Source: Triglochin maritima
Taxonomy: Eukaryota; Streptophyta; Magnoliopsida; Alismatales; Juncaginaceae
DNA length: 64,000 nucleotides
Reading direction: 5' to 3'
NCBI GenBank assembly: GCA_963682175.1
Contig: OY821787.1
Location: 17,338,501-17,402,500 of the forward strand
Shown: positions 34,330-45,924 of the stretch, piece by piece
How positions within the stretch are numbered: position 1 is the first letter of the stretch
Layout: each line of letters begins with the position of its first letter
Program-made: the position numbers and the translations under genes
The notes under the pieces: model-generated
The model's database searches: none
The model's input: only the letters and a program-made list of their open reading frames with translations
What the model was told of the DNA's origin: nothing

Positions 34330-35462
34330 GGTTTGGGGATTCTGGTCAATGACTACGACCAACTCCTCGACAACGGCACCAAACATTTGATCAATCGTTT
34401 AAATAATCGCGAGTGCACGACATTGGTGAAGACGTGGAAAATATAGGTCGAACCTCAAGGAGTTGTGAGTGTTGTTGTTACTACCACAGTCAAGTGGGAA
34501 ATGAGAGGAGAATGAGGGGATTATACTAACTAACTGCACTAAACGATGAATTAATCAACAATTAAACTAAACCCCCATGGAATGGAGGTGTGTAGGTTTG
34601 TGTGTGTGAGTGGTTCTTGATTACATCAGGCACAAGTGTGTAAAGTTGGTGAAATAAACTAGAAACTAGTGTGGAGTCTAATTAACATCAACTACATTTA
34701 AGTGAATACATGACTAATATAGTTACACATGAAGTGAAAATGCACTTTGGGTTCTCAAGAATGAACTAAGTTCCTAGTGTGGACATTAGGACATAAATTA
34801 ACCATCCATACAACTCAATACATTCCTGTATTCTCTACTAATCAAGCATCCATACATAACAAGCCATTTACCATAACAAGATATTTACAAGCAACAAGAT
34901 AAACTCTAGATCTAGCATGAGACAACTACCTAGTGTAGTTGTCATCCCATCTAATAAAGTTTTAGCAAGTTATATGCATAGATCTACATTAAACATGAAA
35001 TGACACAAATAAGAAGAACTCATCACCAAACATCACATAATCTACATCACCTCCACCCCAAATGATGTGGATCTACTCTATACTCATCACTACAAGCATG
35101 GAAAACAAGAAATATACATGAAACATGGTAAGAAAAGCAAACTACTAAAGTAACCAACAAAACACAAAACTAAGTAGATAGGAAGAAAGCTAGAGACAAG
35201 AGGAAAATGATTCTACCATTAGATTAAAGAAAGCACTAGTTTACAAGCTCCAACCACCTCTTTATTTTTGCAGCCCAAATGGGTAAAACCTAAGATATTC
35301 TAATGGTGGAGGTGGAGAAGAAGAAGAAAGGTAGGAGAAACATTACTATTTATAGAAGAAAGAGTGCTATAAATAACATCCAACTACTGTAATCGCTTTC
35401 TCTATGGTCTGGTGCACCTAAATACACACACTCGAGCCACGAGAGAAATTGGGGCCAAAATG

Positions 35463-35479
35463 ATCCGCCACTGGCGGAT
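35463..35479. promoter_or_regulatory. Dyad in U3 of Athila-B LTR
   Basis: ATCCGCCACTGGCGGAT, about 110 bp upstream of the minus-strand TATA box, as in family A. Confidence 0.68.
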
Positions 35480-35887
35480 ATTTTGTCTGATTCACCTCGA
35501 TTTTCTTTAGCAACTTATGTTCTCTATTTTGCATGAGGGGTGAACTCCTGATCTGCTGGTTCGAGCCCCTTTCATCTTAATTTACCAAATACTCTTCAAG
35601 ATCATGATATTGAGGGATTTTTACTCTCAAAATATTTTCTTTTGTTCAAGTCCCTCCAGGTTTAATCTGGGTCCTTCTTGATTTGCAGATGGGTCCTTGT
35701 GCATGACAAACATGTCTAATTTGCTTCCTTTACGTCCTTTCTTCTTGCATTTCAGTCTTTTTCTCTTCATTTCTCTTGTTTATTGCCTAACACCTAAACC
35801 ACCATAAACAAACACTCAAGTAACTTAAAATTGGGATAAAATAAAGGATATATAACATGAATGGGATGTATGATATGCTACTAATCA

Positions 35888-38237
35888 CACCAGTTGAAAA
35901 GCAAACCACCCGTTGTTGCTTGCGATGGGCGTGATTTCTCTGGAATTCGGACTTAGGATTTTTTTTGGGTTTTCTAGGAGGACGATTTAGGGTTTTAAGT
36001 GGCTGGGTTGGGATTTCCTGCTTTGTAGGGATAGAATCGTAAAATAGTGGAATTCCATGTTATTACGCGGACAACAGACTAACTCGACCATATCTGGTAT
36101 TCCGGACTGAGTCGACCATACGAGGGACTTACTCGTCCACACATCGGACTAAATCGTCCCAACCATTCTCCGCAAGGCATCCTTCTAACGACAGGTTCGA
36201 GTGGCAATTCATGTAAAGATTGATGAAAATTATTTAACAAGCTAGGTCGTTCCATCGACACGAGCTGGATCGACTAGTGTCCACTTTAATTAACAACATA
36301 TACAATTAAAGAAAACATTATATTTACAAAAAATTGACATCAGAGTGGTCCACGTTTATCATTATGATTACATGTAGTATAACTCAATAAATGAAACAGC
36401 CATGAAACCGAAGTTATAATCAATCAATTGAATTTAATGTATTGGCGTAGCATGACACAAGCCTGGGCCCACTCGGGATGGTCCCATAAGCAATATATAT
36501 ATATATATATTCAACAAACGCAACGATCCCGATCGTTGGATGCGCTGATCATGGGTTGCTGCAACATTATAACCAGTTTTTAATGGCATGATCCTTTTAA
36601 CAATCTTTGTCATCCCCGTTAGAAATGTGCGGTGGGACGCATGGATCATCATTTTGTCTTAAAAACTATTGTTTGGATGGAATTGAAGAAAACAACCTTA
36701 AATTGATTTTAATGTATTGGTGTTGCATGATTTGAAAGAAACAATCGTGGGACTGAATCATCGCAGACATAGTAGACTCATCCCGAACATGGTAGTTTCA
36801 TATCGACAAGGAGAGACTTGTTGATATTCAAGACTAACTTGACCAAATGTGGGATTGTCTCGACCACATGTGGGATTGTTTCATCCCGAACATGGCAGAT
36901 TCGTTCCGAACTTGGCAGAGTAGTCCCTCTACGGGAATAACCCGTCTGTCCATGGGACTGCCCGTAGATACCTAGGACTAAGTCCACCTAGCTTGGGACT
37001 GTATTTTGTTTTGAACGATTCATTCAATTCGACCCGAAAAAATACATGAAATATATTCGACGACTAAACAATAACTTCGAGTTTGCTTACATGGAACTTG
37101 AAAGTTCAAAAGAAGAAAAAAAACCAAAACAATACATTAGAGTCTTGTTACACAAAGCTTTGTCGAAGGTAAACCATTTTGGGAACCGTTGTGTCATTTA
37201 GAGGACCGTTGCTTGGTTGAAGGTTAACCGTCTCATGGGGTCTCATGGAAGTCTGTAAACTTCCACAAACATCCCACTTATGACTCAAGTGTCCCTCTTG
37301 GGACTCAAACTCAATTGTCCCACTTCGAACTCAAGTGTCCAAACAGGACGGGGCTATCCCGGGTTGGGACAGGACCGATTCGTCCATAGTCGGGACTGAA
37401 TATTCAAGACTGACTCAACCATACAGGTTGCCACCACGTACACCTCCATATTTGGGACTGAGCTGGGTCATCTCCACTTTAGTTAACAACATATAGAAAA
37501 CATTATATTTACAAAAACTACAAAAACCGGTCGTATTAAGGCTTATAACAATTTCTCACATTGTTGTCTTAGGTAGAACTTTATTATTTTCATCACCTAG
37601 CTCCACCTTTAATGCATGCCCGACAAATCCCGCAAGCGCTAACATATGCTCTTTAGGTTTCATTACTCTTTCTTCACAGTTACGATAAAGTTTCTTCTTT
37701 CGGCCATCTAACATTCAATTCAACACTATAATGAAATTCCATTGAACACTATTAGCTTCCGCGTTTCAAAAATACCATTACATATTCGAAGATACACAAA
37801 CAAAACATTCCATTGAACACTATAATGAAATTCCATTGAACACTATAAGCTTTCATATAACATTCCATCAAAAAATTTAACATTACATATTCCACAAATA
37901 GAAACACAAACACAAAGAAAAACGCAAAAACACACAGAATTATCTTGTTTAACCAAGATGTTGATATAAACTAACTTCTAAATTTGTGGGCTAGGTTGGT
38001 GATAGAAACACAGTGCTTAATGATTTTGTTGCCCGAAGGTGGCATATGGTCACCCAACAACCAAGATCAATAAGCACTGTGTTTCTACCATTTAGAAATC
38101 AGTTTGGATTCCATTGAACACTATAAGCTTCCATATAACATTCAATTTAAGAATTCAACATTACATATTCCATGAACAAAAAAACAAACACACAAAAACA
38201 CAAACACAAATATAAAAAATTATAAATATCTTCCAAG
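35888..38237. repeat. Non-coding, repeat-rich stretch left of the PIF/Harbinger ORFs
   Basis: No convincing gene. Degenerate repeats of the form GACT-N-ACTCGTCC / GGGACTG cluster at 36070-36160 and 36740-37440. A block CCACTTTARTTAACAACATATA...AAAACATTATATTTACAAAAA occurs at 36281-36333 and again at 37479-37523. CCATTGAACACTATA occurs several times at 37726-38130. An AT dinucleotide run lies at 36493-36510. Possibly subterminal repeats of the PIF/Harbinger element (inference). Confidence 0.55.
38003..38087. repeat. Perfect 17-bp inverted repeat (85-bp hairpin)
   Basis: TAGAAACACAGTGCTTA (38003-38019) and its exact reverse complement TAAGCACTGTGTTTCTA (38071-38087). The stem extends imperfectly inwards (TTTTGTTG against CAACAACC). 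It could be a short foldback or MITE-like unit, or a small-RNA precursor; no protein signal. Confidence 0.8.
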
Positions 38238-38645
38238 TCAATTGGAAGAGAATGATCCTCTCAGATGTCGCATGCAAGCCCAAAAGATGGTTTTGTTTAT
38301 CTCTTGGGTCTGATTCAACTTAGAAAGCTTCTTGAGAAGCTTCCGCATCCCTGGGTCCTTTATGCTCTCGTAGGATTTCTCCACCGGTGTTCCATTGTCC
38401 CACACAAAGTACTGATGGTAATGGGTTGGCTCCGAGGAGCGATAAACATAGAACTTTTTGCTAATTTTGTTCGAAATGTTGGACCACATCTCTGATGCCT
38501 TGAAACTGTACCTATACGTGCGACAGGGTAGACATAAAACTATCAGTATTTTAATGGGGGGGTAACCTCCCCATATTGGTCCACCAGTAATGTACTCATC
38601 TTCATCACTCGAGTAGTCATTGTTGGCTTTGTGTTGGGAGGCCAT
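38238..38645 (-). CDS. Hypothetical ORF next to PIF/Harbinger transposase (possible ORF1)
   Basis: 136 codons from ATGGCCTCCCAACAC. Acidic start (DYSSDEDEY), a middle with FKASEMWSNISNKISKKFYV and a lysine-rich helix (MRKLLKKLSKLNQ). Not recognised with certainty. PIF/Harbinger elements usually carry a second, DNA-binding Myb/SANT-like ORF near the transposase, often in divergent orientation; the position and basic helical region fit that idea but I see no clear SANT motif. It may be only a fragment. Confidence 0.4.
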   Translation of the reverse strand: MASQHKANNDYSSDEDEYITGGPIWGGYPPIKILIVLCLPCRTYRYSFKASEMWSNISNKISKKFYVYRSSEPTHYHQYFVWDNGTPVEKSYESIKDPGMRKLLKKLSKLNQTQEINKTIFWACMRHLRGSFSSN

Positions 38646-39438
38646 ATGTTTGAGGGGATCAAATACACAATTGGATCTACTAATGCAATATGGTTTAGGA
38701 TTTACGAAATATAAATGGAAGACTTTATACCTATGATTTTATAGACCTTGTAATGAAGGGTACGTTAAGTGTCTTCGCATACCCTATAATGTGTGTTTGT
38801 GTCTCTTCATGCAATGGTGAAAGGTTGTGTCTTCGCATACCCTATGATGAAACAACCTTTCAAGACGATTAAAAGTCATTATTATGCGAAGACACACAAC
38901 CTTGGGACGTCTCTTCATCATGGGACGTCCCATCATGGGACATTTGACTTCGAATCGTCCATGACTCATCCTGTCGTAGGACTCACACATCCCGGTGCGA
39001 GACTGACTCGTCCTGAACTGAGACAAAATCATCCCGTACAGCCGTCCTTGTATCAGGACCCTTTGCTTCCCGAGCGGGACAAACTCGACAGTTGTTAGTA
39101 ACATCTGAAATTCTCAAGGTAATGAGTCCTCACAGTGTTTCAAGAGAAATGTGATAAATATAATAAAATGGGCATGTGAACATGTGTCACCGCCACTGAC
39201 TTAATTATACCAAACTTTTGTTCACAAAATTTAAGTAAATAAATTGTTATCTAAGGAAGATGAGTGCATAATGCCTCAAACCATTCAAATATGTACTTGT
39301 TAGATCCTAGTTACCAATTTAATGTACTTAAGTGGACATGTCAGATTGTATTTTAAATATATGTATACGCGGATGTGTTCTGTAAATCTCGTTGCCATTT
39401 TAATGTACTTTAGTTCAAACAAAATCTAGGTCTGCACA
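38646..39438. other. Spacer between the two PIF/Harbinger ORFs
   Basis: Divergent intergenic region. The GACTCGTCC-type repeats appear again at 38930-39070 (for example GACTGACTCGTCC, GACTCATCCTG). The open frames at 38784-39104 on both strands arise from these repeats and are not called. Confidence 0.5.
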
Positions 39439-40655
39439 ATGGATCCACAACTATTCGCAGACATTTTGGACAACGACGAGTTTGCTATATGGTTAGGTAC
39501 CATTGGTCGTGTCAAGGACTACGTTAAAATTTATATAATCAAGAATTTAGTACAGACTGCACCCATGACCGGTAACCAAAAAATGTTGAACATGTTGAGG
39601 GGTCACTGGAGGGTGTGCTATGACGGATGTCGTATGCACCTTTCTACCTTCTTAAATTTGTGTGATGTTCTTAAAAATAATGATTTTCAGAGACAGCAGG
39701 GGAGTTACTATAGAGGAACAACTGCATATATTCATGTTTGCATTAGGGCATGCGAGTTCCAATAGGAAACTCTAGAATGAATTTGAACTTCCGGTGAGAC
39801 CATTAGTAGGCATTTTAGTACTATTCTCGACGGCCTAGCAATATGGGCTTGTGATGTCATTAAACCCACTGAAAACCTCAACGACACACCAGAACACAAA
39901 GTTAATCGAACAGATAGGGAGTTCTACCCTTCAAGAACTGTGTAGGCGCCCTAGACGGTACTCTTGTGGATGTAATCGTCCCTAGAAAGCACCAATCCCG
40001 TTATCATTGTGGTCGCTATCCCAAACACACGACACAAAATGTTCTTGCCATTTGTGATTTCAACATGAGATTCACATTCATGACGGCTGGTTGGGACGGT
40101 AGTGCTCATGATAGTCGTATCCTCAATCATGCACTATATGATCCCAACCAAAACTTCCCTGTACCACCTGGAGGTATGCGGTTATCGTAAAAATGAACTA
40201 ATGTTAGACCGTTTCGTTTGTTAGACTAATTGTTTCATAAACTTGTCAGATAAATACTACCTACTTGATGTTGGTTACGCAAATCGTAAAGGTGTTTGGC
40301 ATTGTACCATAACACATGGTACCACCTCTCTGCCTTTCACAGCTCACAACCATGTGGCAGAGAGGAAACATTCAACAAAATGCACTCCTCGCTCAGGAAT
40401 GTCTTTAAAAGAGCATTTCGAGTGTTGAAGAGGAGATGGGCCATGTTTAGGAAGATGGGTCCATTCCCCATGGAGTCACGAGCTAAAATTGTTGTGGTAG
40501 CGATGGCATTGTATAATTTCATCATCAATCCTGATCTGGTAGATGCAGACTCTCTCACTTTAGAGGAAGTTGAAGGTCCACGATTAAGGGATGAGACATC
40601 TATGTCAGATATTAGAGGCGGTATTCATGACGCAATTGCACTCGGAAGAGTTTGA
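39439..40655 (+). pseudogene. PIF/Harbinger transposase (DDE superfamily), decayed
   Basis: Would cut and paste a PIF/Harbinger DNA transposon. N-terminal part from MDPQLFADIL, with LRGHWRVCYDGCRMHL and YYRGTTAYIHVC. First catalytic acid in VGALDGTLVDV (near 39953), second in TAGWDGSAHDSRIL (near 40094). The reading crosses a 76-bp intron and resumes DKYYLLDVGYANRKG. A one-base shift near 40290 leads to LYHNTWYHLSAF and MHSSLRNVFKRAFRVLKRRW, where related proteins have NVIER.FGVLK: the third catalytic acid position is lysine. Stops near 39765-39790 break the middle. Ends IHDAIALGRV. Confidence 0.85.
40174..40249 (+). other. Intron in PIF/Harbinger transposase
   Basis: GTATGCGG...CTTGTCAG, 76 bp, canonical GT-AG. 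Splicing joins PPG and DKYYLLD through a codon split after its first base. The match to the family motif is restored exactly, and the intron contains stops in frame. Confidence 0.78.
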
Positions 40656-40965
40656 AACGGAGGAAGTTTGGTTGTCTTTGGTTTTAATAAGTGGTTTGGA
40701 TTATTCGAATGAGGGTGTAATAAATGTTACTGTTATTCGAATTGTGTTTTCCAACTTTGCTAAATAAAAGATCTGAAAGTTGAGTATATTGAATCGATTT
40801 GAATTACTTTATATATCTTCTGCAATGTATTTTGATTGCTATAGTAAAGTTGGTTCCATATAAATTTCTTTGTGATGTTGCACATTTAGCAGCAAGAATG
40901 AGTACCCGTAGTACACCAGAACCACTTTTCCACTCTGAAACAAACAGAGTGTTGGTTCCATATGG
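40656..40965. other. Right flank of PIF/Harbinger ORF
   Basis: AT-rich, with no gene seen and no terminal inverted repeat identified. It is cut by the Athila-C LTR at 40966. Confidence 0.4.
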
Positions 40966-42495
40966 TGATATCATAATTTACCATTTTTACCCTCACTATT
41001 ATCTTATTTTTGTATTTCAATAATGCTATGTCTAGTTTTTTTTCATTTTTTAGATTACAAGAAAATATTGAAAGTGGAAGGACTGAAATGCAAAATCCGA
41101 TATATAATGTGAAAGTTGAAGGGCATGATACAAGAAAATCACTCCACATGTATGCTCTCTATTTTCTGCAATGTTCTGGTAAAATAATCAAATTATAGGT
41201 GCAAATTCGGATTATGCAATCACATCAAATAGGAAAGCTCAGATAAGGAAAGTCTGGACTGTCATCACCTGCCACTTGTTTTATTCATACCATCCACATC
41301 CAAATAGAAAATTTGATGATTCAAGATCCGTTAGAAAGAAAATTTAAAGGAGAAAATATTCTTCTCTCTTGAGACTTGACAAAGTCCAATGATATGAGGG
41401 TGAAAAAGTTTGTCAGGACAGATTGTATTTGGAAACCCGGCATCCGACAAATCATCAGTAATTTGGCATAATGTTTTGATACAATATACATATAAGGAAA
41501 TTCAAGATGCGTTACGAAGAATACTGCCATATGCACAACTTTTGTATTTCATGTAATTCCAAATTAGAAACCTACGGGGCTCGTAGAGGGTGTGAAAGAT
41601 TGTTGATGTGAGAGAGAGAAAACCTGACTTGTATTGTCTATAAAAAGGCATGGAAAGGAGAGAGTCTCTCCTCCTCCACAACCCTATATTTCTTGTTTCT
41701 TCTTTCTTTTAATTTTCAGAAGTATAATGATCAAAAAAATCAATAGTTATTCAAGCAATGAAATTCATTCTTTTCTTTTATATGTTTTTTCTTTTGTTCT
41801 AGTATTAGTAATTTCATGTTTGTGTATTGCTTTTATAGTTGGTTTCTTCAGACTATTTCGTTTTTCTTCTTCTTAATCTTGTTTCTCCTATGATTCTCCC
41901 CATGTCACTTACCACAATGACTGGCTAAGCCCTCTTTGGGATGAGGTAGACGGATCGGGTTGAAAGGAGTGAAAGGGTTGAGAAAAGTGGGCTTCAAAGT
42001 GTAGTTGTTCTTATTGTTGTTACTCTTTTGTTTGTTTTGTTTTAGTGACTTTAACTATATGAATTTTATAACTGAAATCTTAAAGAACAAATATATAATT
42101 TCATAAGTATACACTATTTAATCTTGTTAGATCCAAGGTTGTACTACATTTTGATCACTTAATAACATGTTGTTTTATGTGATGCTTAGTTTCTATTATC
42201 TAAATCTTGTGTTTTTTCTCAAGCTTGAATTCTTATCAACCCTAAATCCATATACCTCATCTCCAGCTTTAATATCTGAATTCTCATCTTAAACATCCTT
42301 AGTTTAGCTAAAGTTATATCATTAGGTGCACGATTCATAACAAAAAGAAACAAAAAGTCTTTCCACCATAGGTTTTCGCATGCATGCTAGTTTAGTTGTA
42401 TAAAATCATTCAAATTGGAATTAACCATCGCCTCCACATGTTTGACCCGTATGCTACAACACAATACACTTGTGGTTATATTTTAAAACTCATCA
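40966..42495 (+). repeat. 5' LTR of Athila-C
   Basis: 1530 bp, TGATATCATAATTTACC to AAAACTCATCA. TATA box CTATAAAAAGG at 41638-41648. The open frames in it lack protein features. No family dyad found in its U3. Confidence 0.78.
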
Positions 42496-42501
42496 TGTTT
42501 T

Positions 42502-42519
42502 TGGCACCGTTGTCGAGGA
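42502..42519 (+). other. Primer-binding site of Athila-C
   Basis: TGGCACCGTTGTCGAGGA, a variant tRNA-Asp site very like that of Athila-B. Confidence 0.85.
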
Positions 42520-43922
42520 GGCGCGTCATGTGAAGTTTGATTTGTGTTTTGGGAACGTATTGGTCAGTGCTACAAGTTTGATCTAACAAATTTTCGTGAT
42601 TCATAGAAGTCAAGAGGTTGGGCATGAAAATCGGAGGATTGGGAATAAGTCGGATCTGCAGATTCACGGACCATAAGTTTGGTTGATCCGCGAAATAGCG
42701 GATCTGGTTTGTCTGTTTGATCAAAAAAATTCTCTATTGGTTCACAACTTCTTTTACCCAATGACTGTCCTAAAAATTGAAATTCATGTTGGTCTCAAAT
42801 TTAATAAACATCGACTCCTTTTTAATAATCAACTTGGACACTAAAATCCAAATCAAAAGTTTATATGCTCCATGCCTAGGTCATTAATCATATAAGATTG
42901 ACTTGTGCATGCACTATTTTTTATTTACTTTCAATTTTTGTCGTTGATTGTTGGAGAATGGTACGTACTTTGAACACTCATTCATGCATTGGGTCACATT
43001 TCATATAGTTGTAGGGATGCATTAGGCCAATAGTGAGATTCGAGTTTGTTTGGAGCGATTGATTGCTTGATCTAAGTTAAACCACTGTAAAGGGCACCAC
43101 CTACCGAAAATCAAGATACAGTGGGGATTTGATCACCCTCCCATGGCCTACAAACCACCAACATAAGCATCACCCAAGCTTAATTTAAATTCAATTAGAC
43201 ATCGGCCCCTAAAGATACTCAAACTCAATTAAGGAGTAGGTTTTGTCGTGACTTGTATGACCTGAACGTAATTCGAGAAAATTGTTGTGTAGGAAGTCTT
43301 TTCATGGTGACGAAAGGCCCCCAAGCAAAGTGGTTATTTAATTGGCACCGGTTACGCCGGAAGTGCTCCCACTAGCTATACATGACCGGGCCAATCTACC
43401 AGGTTGACGAGGGAGGTGAACCAAGAACGACTTAATCGACTCACTAGTTAGGAGTCGTCTAGTTTTAAGAACACTAGGCCTAGGTTGTTTGAGTCTTGTT
43501 TGTGGTGTGAAATTCTAAACCTGACCAATTAGAAATCGAGTCTATCTCTCTCCTCTATACCTCTTCTTTAGGAATTTCTCATCTTTCCCCTTCTATTGTT
43601 TGCATAAAAATAAAAAATAAAAAAAGATTTGAAAATTCAAAATTCAAAAAGACTTGATTTGGAAGATCCTAATCTGATTTCCAAGATTTCAAGAAAACTT
43701 TTTTTGGATATTTCCAATTCCATTTCGAAAACTTTTCAGGAAAGAATTCCAAGAGGAGAGATTTGTTTGAATTCTAAATTTTAAACTCCCACTTTTGGAA
43801 AGTTTTCTTGGTGCATGCAAACTTGGATTCAATATTCAAGCAATCGTCTTTCAGGAGTTGATTCTGATTCAAGACCTAACTTAGATCTTGACTTTTCTAA
43901 TGCACATTTTCAGTCAGACCTT
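42520..43922 (+). other. Non-coding leader of Athila-C
   Basis: 1.4 kb with landmarks shared with the family-A leaders (ACATCGGCCCCTAA near 43199, tracts of leader text near 43020-43140). Dyad at 42685-42704. The stretch 43600-43800 is AT-rich with repeated GAAAATTCAAAATTC-like text. Confidence 0.7.
42685..42704. promoter_or_regulatory. Dyad in leader of Athila-C
   Basis: GATCCGCGAAATAGCGGATC, 166 bp after the primer site. Its outer eight bases on each side are perfectly symmetric. It has the GATCCG form seen in Athila-B. Confidence 0.62.
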
Positions 43923-45363
43923 ATGGCTGAGACTGCTAAAATGAATGAGGACGTCGGAAAAAATGAGAGAGTTACTCTACAGAACTGATGTTGTCCAACG
44001 AGAAATGCTCAAAACTCATGCATAGGATTACCAATTGTCTGGGCAACACAATTTGAACTCAAAACTCACTACATTAATATGCTGTCAAAATTCTTATCGA
44101 AGGAAGATCGATTTATTTTCCTTGGGGAATTTGAGGAATGCATCAGGCTGATGAAGTATTCAGGAGTAAGTGAGGACATAACTCGTCTAAAATCTATTCA
44201 ATTTTCTTTACAAGATGATGCAAAGAAATGGCTTTACGGTTTAGAAGAAAACTCCTTCCAAAATTGGAACCAATTTGAAACGGTTTCCCTAAAGAATTTT
44301 TTTCCAAATTATAAAACTTTGAAAATCTGTAGTGAAATTTTGATGTTTATCCAAAAGTAAGGAAAAGTATTTTATAAATGTTGGGAGATGTTAAAGGAAT
44401 TTCTCAATCAATGTCCTCATCACGGAGTACCCAAGTGGCAACTTTGTCAAATTATGTATCACGGGTTAAACTACCAATCACGTACACTGCTAGAGTCGTT
44501 GTGCCAAGGAATTTCATGGAGAAAGAAGAAGAAGAAGATGCTTGGAAATACTTAGGAGAGTTCCCTGACAATTGTATGCAATGGGAGAATACACAATAAC
44601 CGATGAGCATTGGAGTAAAAATTGTATGTAATGGGCAAGGCAGTGTTATCGCTACAGACTCGTCCTTTGCAACTGAAGCTAAGCTCCAACTTTCTCTCGT
44701 AGGTTAGAAAATCTTCAGATGCAAGGTCACACTTCATCTCCTCAAATTGCGTCTTGCAACAAATGTGTCTTATCCGAGCATGTTTCGGAGGAATGTGCCT
44801 ATATTATTTCTGAGGTTGACCAAGCTAATGCAATGTTTAATCGTCCTAGAGATGATCCATACCCTTTCTTCTATAATCCAGGTTGGTGCAACCACCCTAA
44901 CCTTTCCTGGAGCCAAGGTAATTCAAATTCTGACCCCTCAAATTATCATGCGTCACCCAACAATTTTCAAAACCGTTCTCTTGACCAAGGTCTTACTCAA
45001 TCACAATTGTATCATTCTAATCCAACACCAGGGCTTAACTAAAATATCCAAGATGCTAGGATATCCTCCACAGAAAAACAAATTGAAATTATGAATAAAA
45101 ATATGAATTCATTTATTCCAACCACAACTCAAACAATTAAATGTTTAGAGGTCCAAGTGAGTCAATTAGCTCAAACCAAGAACCAGTGTGAAACACGATC
45201 CTTTCCAAGCCAACCTGAAGCTAACCCACACAATTGTTGTACAAGTCTTCCAAATAACCAAAAATCGATCAATCAAGTGCAGGAGACTGCACCTACACAC
45301 CAAGTTAATGTCATCACCACGCTAACGACTGAAAGTATAAGTGAAAATAATATGAATCCATAA
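43923..45363 (+). pseudogene. gag: Athila-C gag
   Basis: Possible start MAETAKMNED (43923). The capsid core starts at MLSKFLSKEDRFIF (44079) and continues QDDAKKWLYGLEENSFQNW and FFPNYKTLKI, then shifts frame near 44340 (FLNQCPHHGV, LCQIMYHGLN). The zinc-knuckle region CNKCVLSEHVSEEC (near 44757-44800) has the four ligands. The tail has YNPGWCNHPNLSW and MNKNMNSFIPTTTQ. At least four frameshifts or stops. It would have encoded the particle protein. Confidence 0.85.
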
Positions 45364-45395
45364 AAAATGCTGGTTGGACCGTCCCAAGATGTTGT

Positions 45396-45594
45396 CGATT
45401 TGCTCATTGGTCCTTTGGGCTTACATCTGAGTCCCTCCCTTTTGCATATCAGTCCGTAAGTCTCACTGATTAGCCTTTTTTCTTGCATTCATGTCCTTTT
45501 TGCGTCTCTTCTTCTCAAACATGTTACATAGTATTGCTTAGATTCAAAATAGAGGATATAAGACATGAATATATATATGATATGATGTCAATCA
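45396..45594 (-). repeat. Fragment of an Athila family-A LTR (first ~200 bp)
   Basis: On the minus strand TGATTGACATCATATC...; the other end breaks at GATTTGCTCATTGGTCC. Same text as 55999-56190 (minus) and 28288-28510 (plus). Confidence 0.82.
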
Positions 45595-45924
45595 TTACTC
45601 TTTTGCCCGGCGGTCCTTGGCAAGGCGTGTTCATCGCACCCACCATCACCTCCCGGCTCACGCTTATGGCGAGAACACCAGTTTCAAGAAACAAGACGAC
45701 ACATGGATTCACAACTTTTGCCCAGCAGTCCCTAGGCAGGCACGCTAATCGCACCCACCGTCACCTCGCGTCTCAGGCTCAAGGAGAGGACACGGGTTTC
45801 TGATGAAATAACACTTCCATAACGAAAAAGGCAAGAATTCAATTCTAGGCACCAACAGTTGGATGTAATCGGCAAAGTGGTCGATTGTTTCCCTATGAAT
45901 AGGAAAATGTTCGAACAAAAGCAC
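45595..45924. repeat. Unassigned stretch with a tandem duplication
   Basis: TTTTGCCCGGCGGTCC... at 45601 is repeated, diverged, at 45716 (period 115 bp); both copies carry ATCGCACCCACC. No gene recognised. It may be remnant outer sequence of the Tekay LTR or flanking DNA. Confidence 0.65.

Larger units (their letters stand above)
34256..35887 (-). mobile_element. Athila-B: 5' LTR, primer site and start of leader of a second Athila-like family
   Basis: LTR 34388-35887 (1500 bp; minus strand TGATTAGTAGCATATC... to ...ACGATTGATCA), primer site TGGTGCCGTTGTCGAGGA at 34364-34381 and ~100 bp of leader to 34256, then an abrupt change to copia text. Minus-strand TATAAATAG near 35347-35355. No coding sequence left. 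Confidence 0.88.
40966..45395 (+). mobile_element. Athila-C: third Athila-like family, LTR to gag
   Basis: LTR 40966-42495, primer site 42502-42519, leader to about 43920, decayed gag to 45363, then truncation at an inverted Athila LTR fragment. No pol. Order, primer-site type and gag text (FLGEFEECIRLMKYSG, DDAKKWLYGLE, YNPGWCNHPNLSW) place it near the other Athila elements, but the LTR sequence is a different family. Confidence 0.87.

Noticed and set aside
35555..35580. tRNA B-box-like GGTTCGAGCCC
   Set aside because: No A box, anticodon arm or acceptor stem can be drawn around it; it lies in the Athila-B LTR.
36491..36512. AT dinucleotide run as a functional element
   Set aside because: A simple microsatellite; no associated feature.
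38784..39104. Two overlapping ~100-codon frames on opposite strands
   Set aside because: Composed of the GACTCGTCC-type repeats; no conserved protein text.
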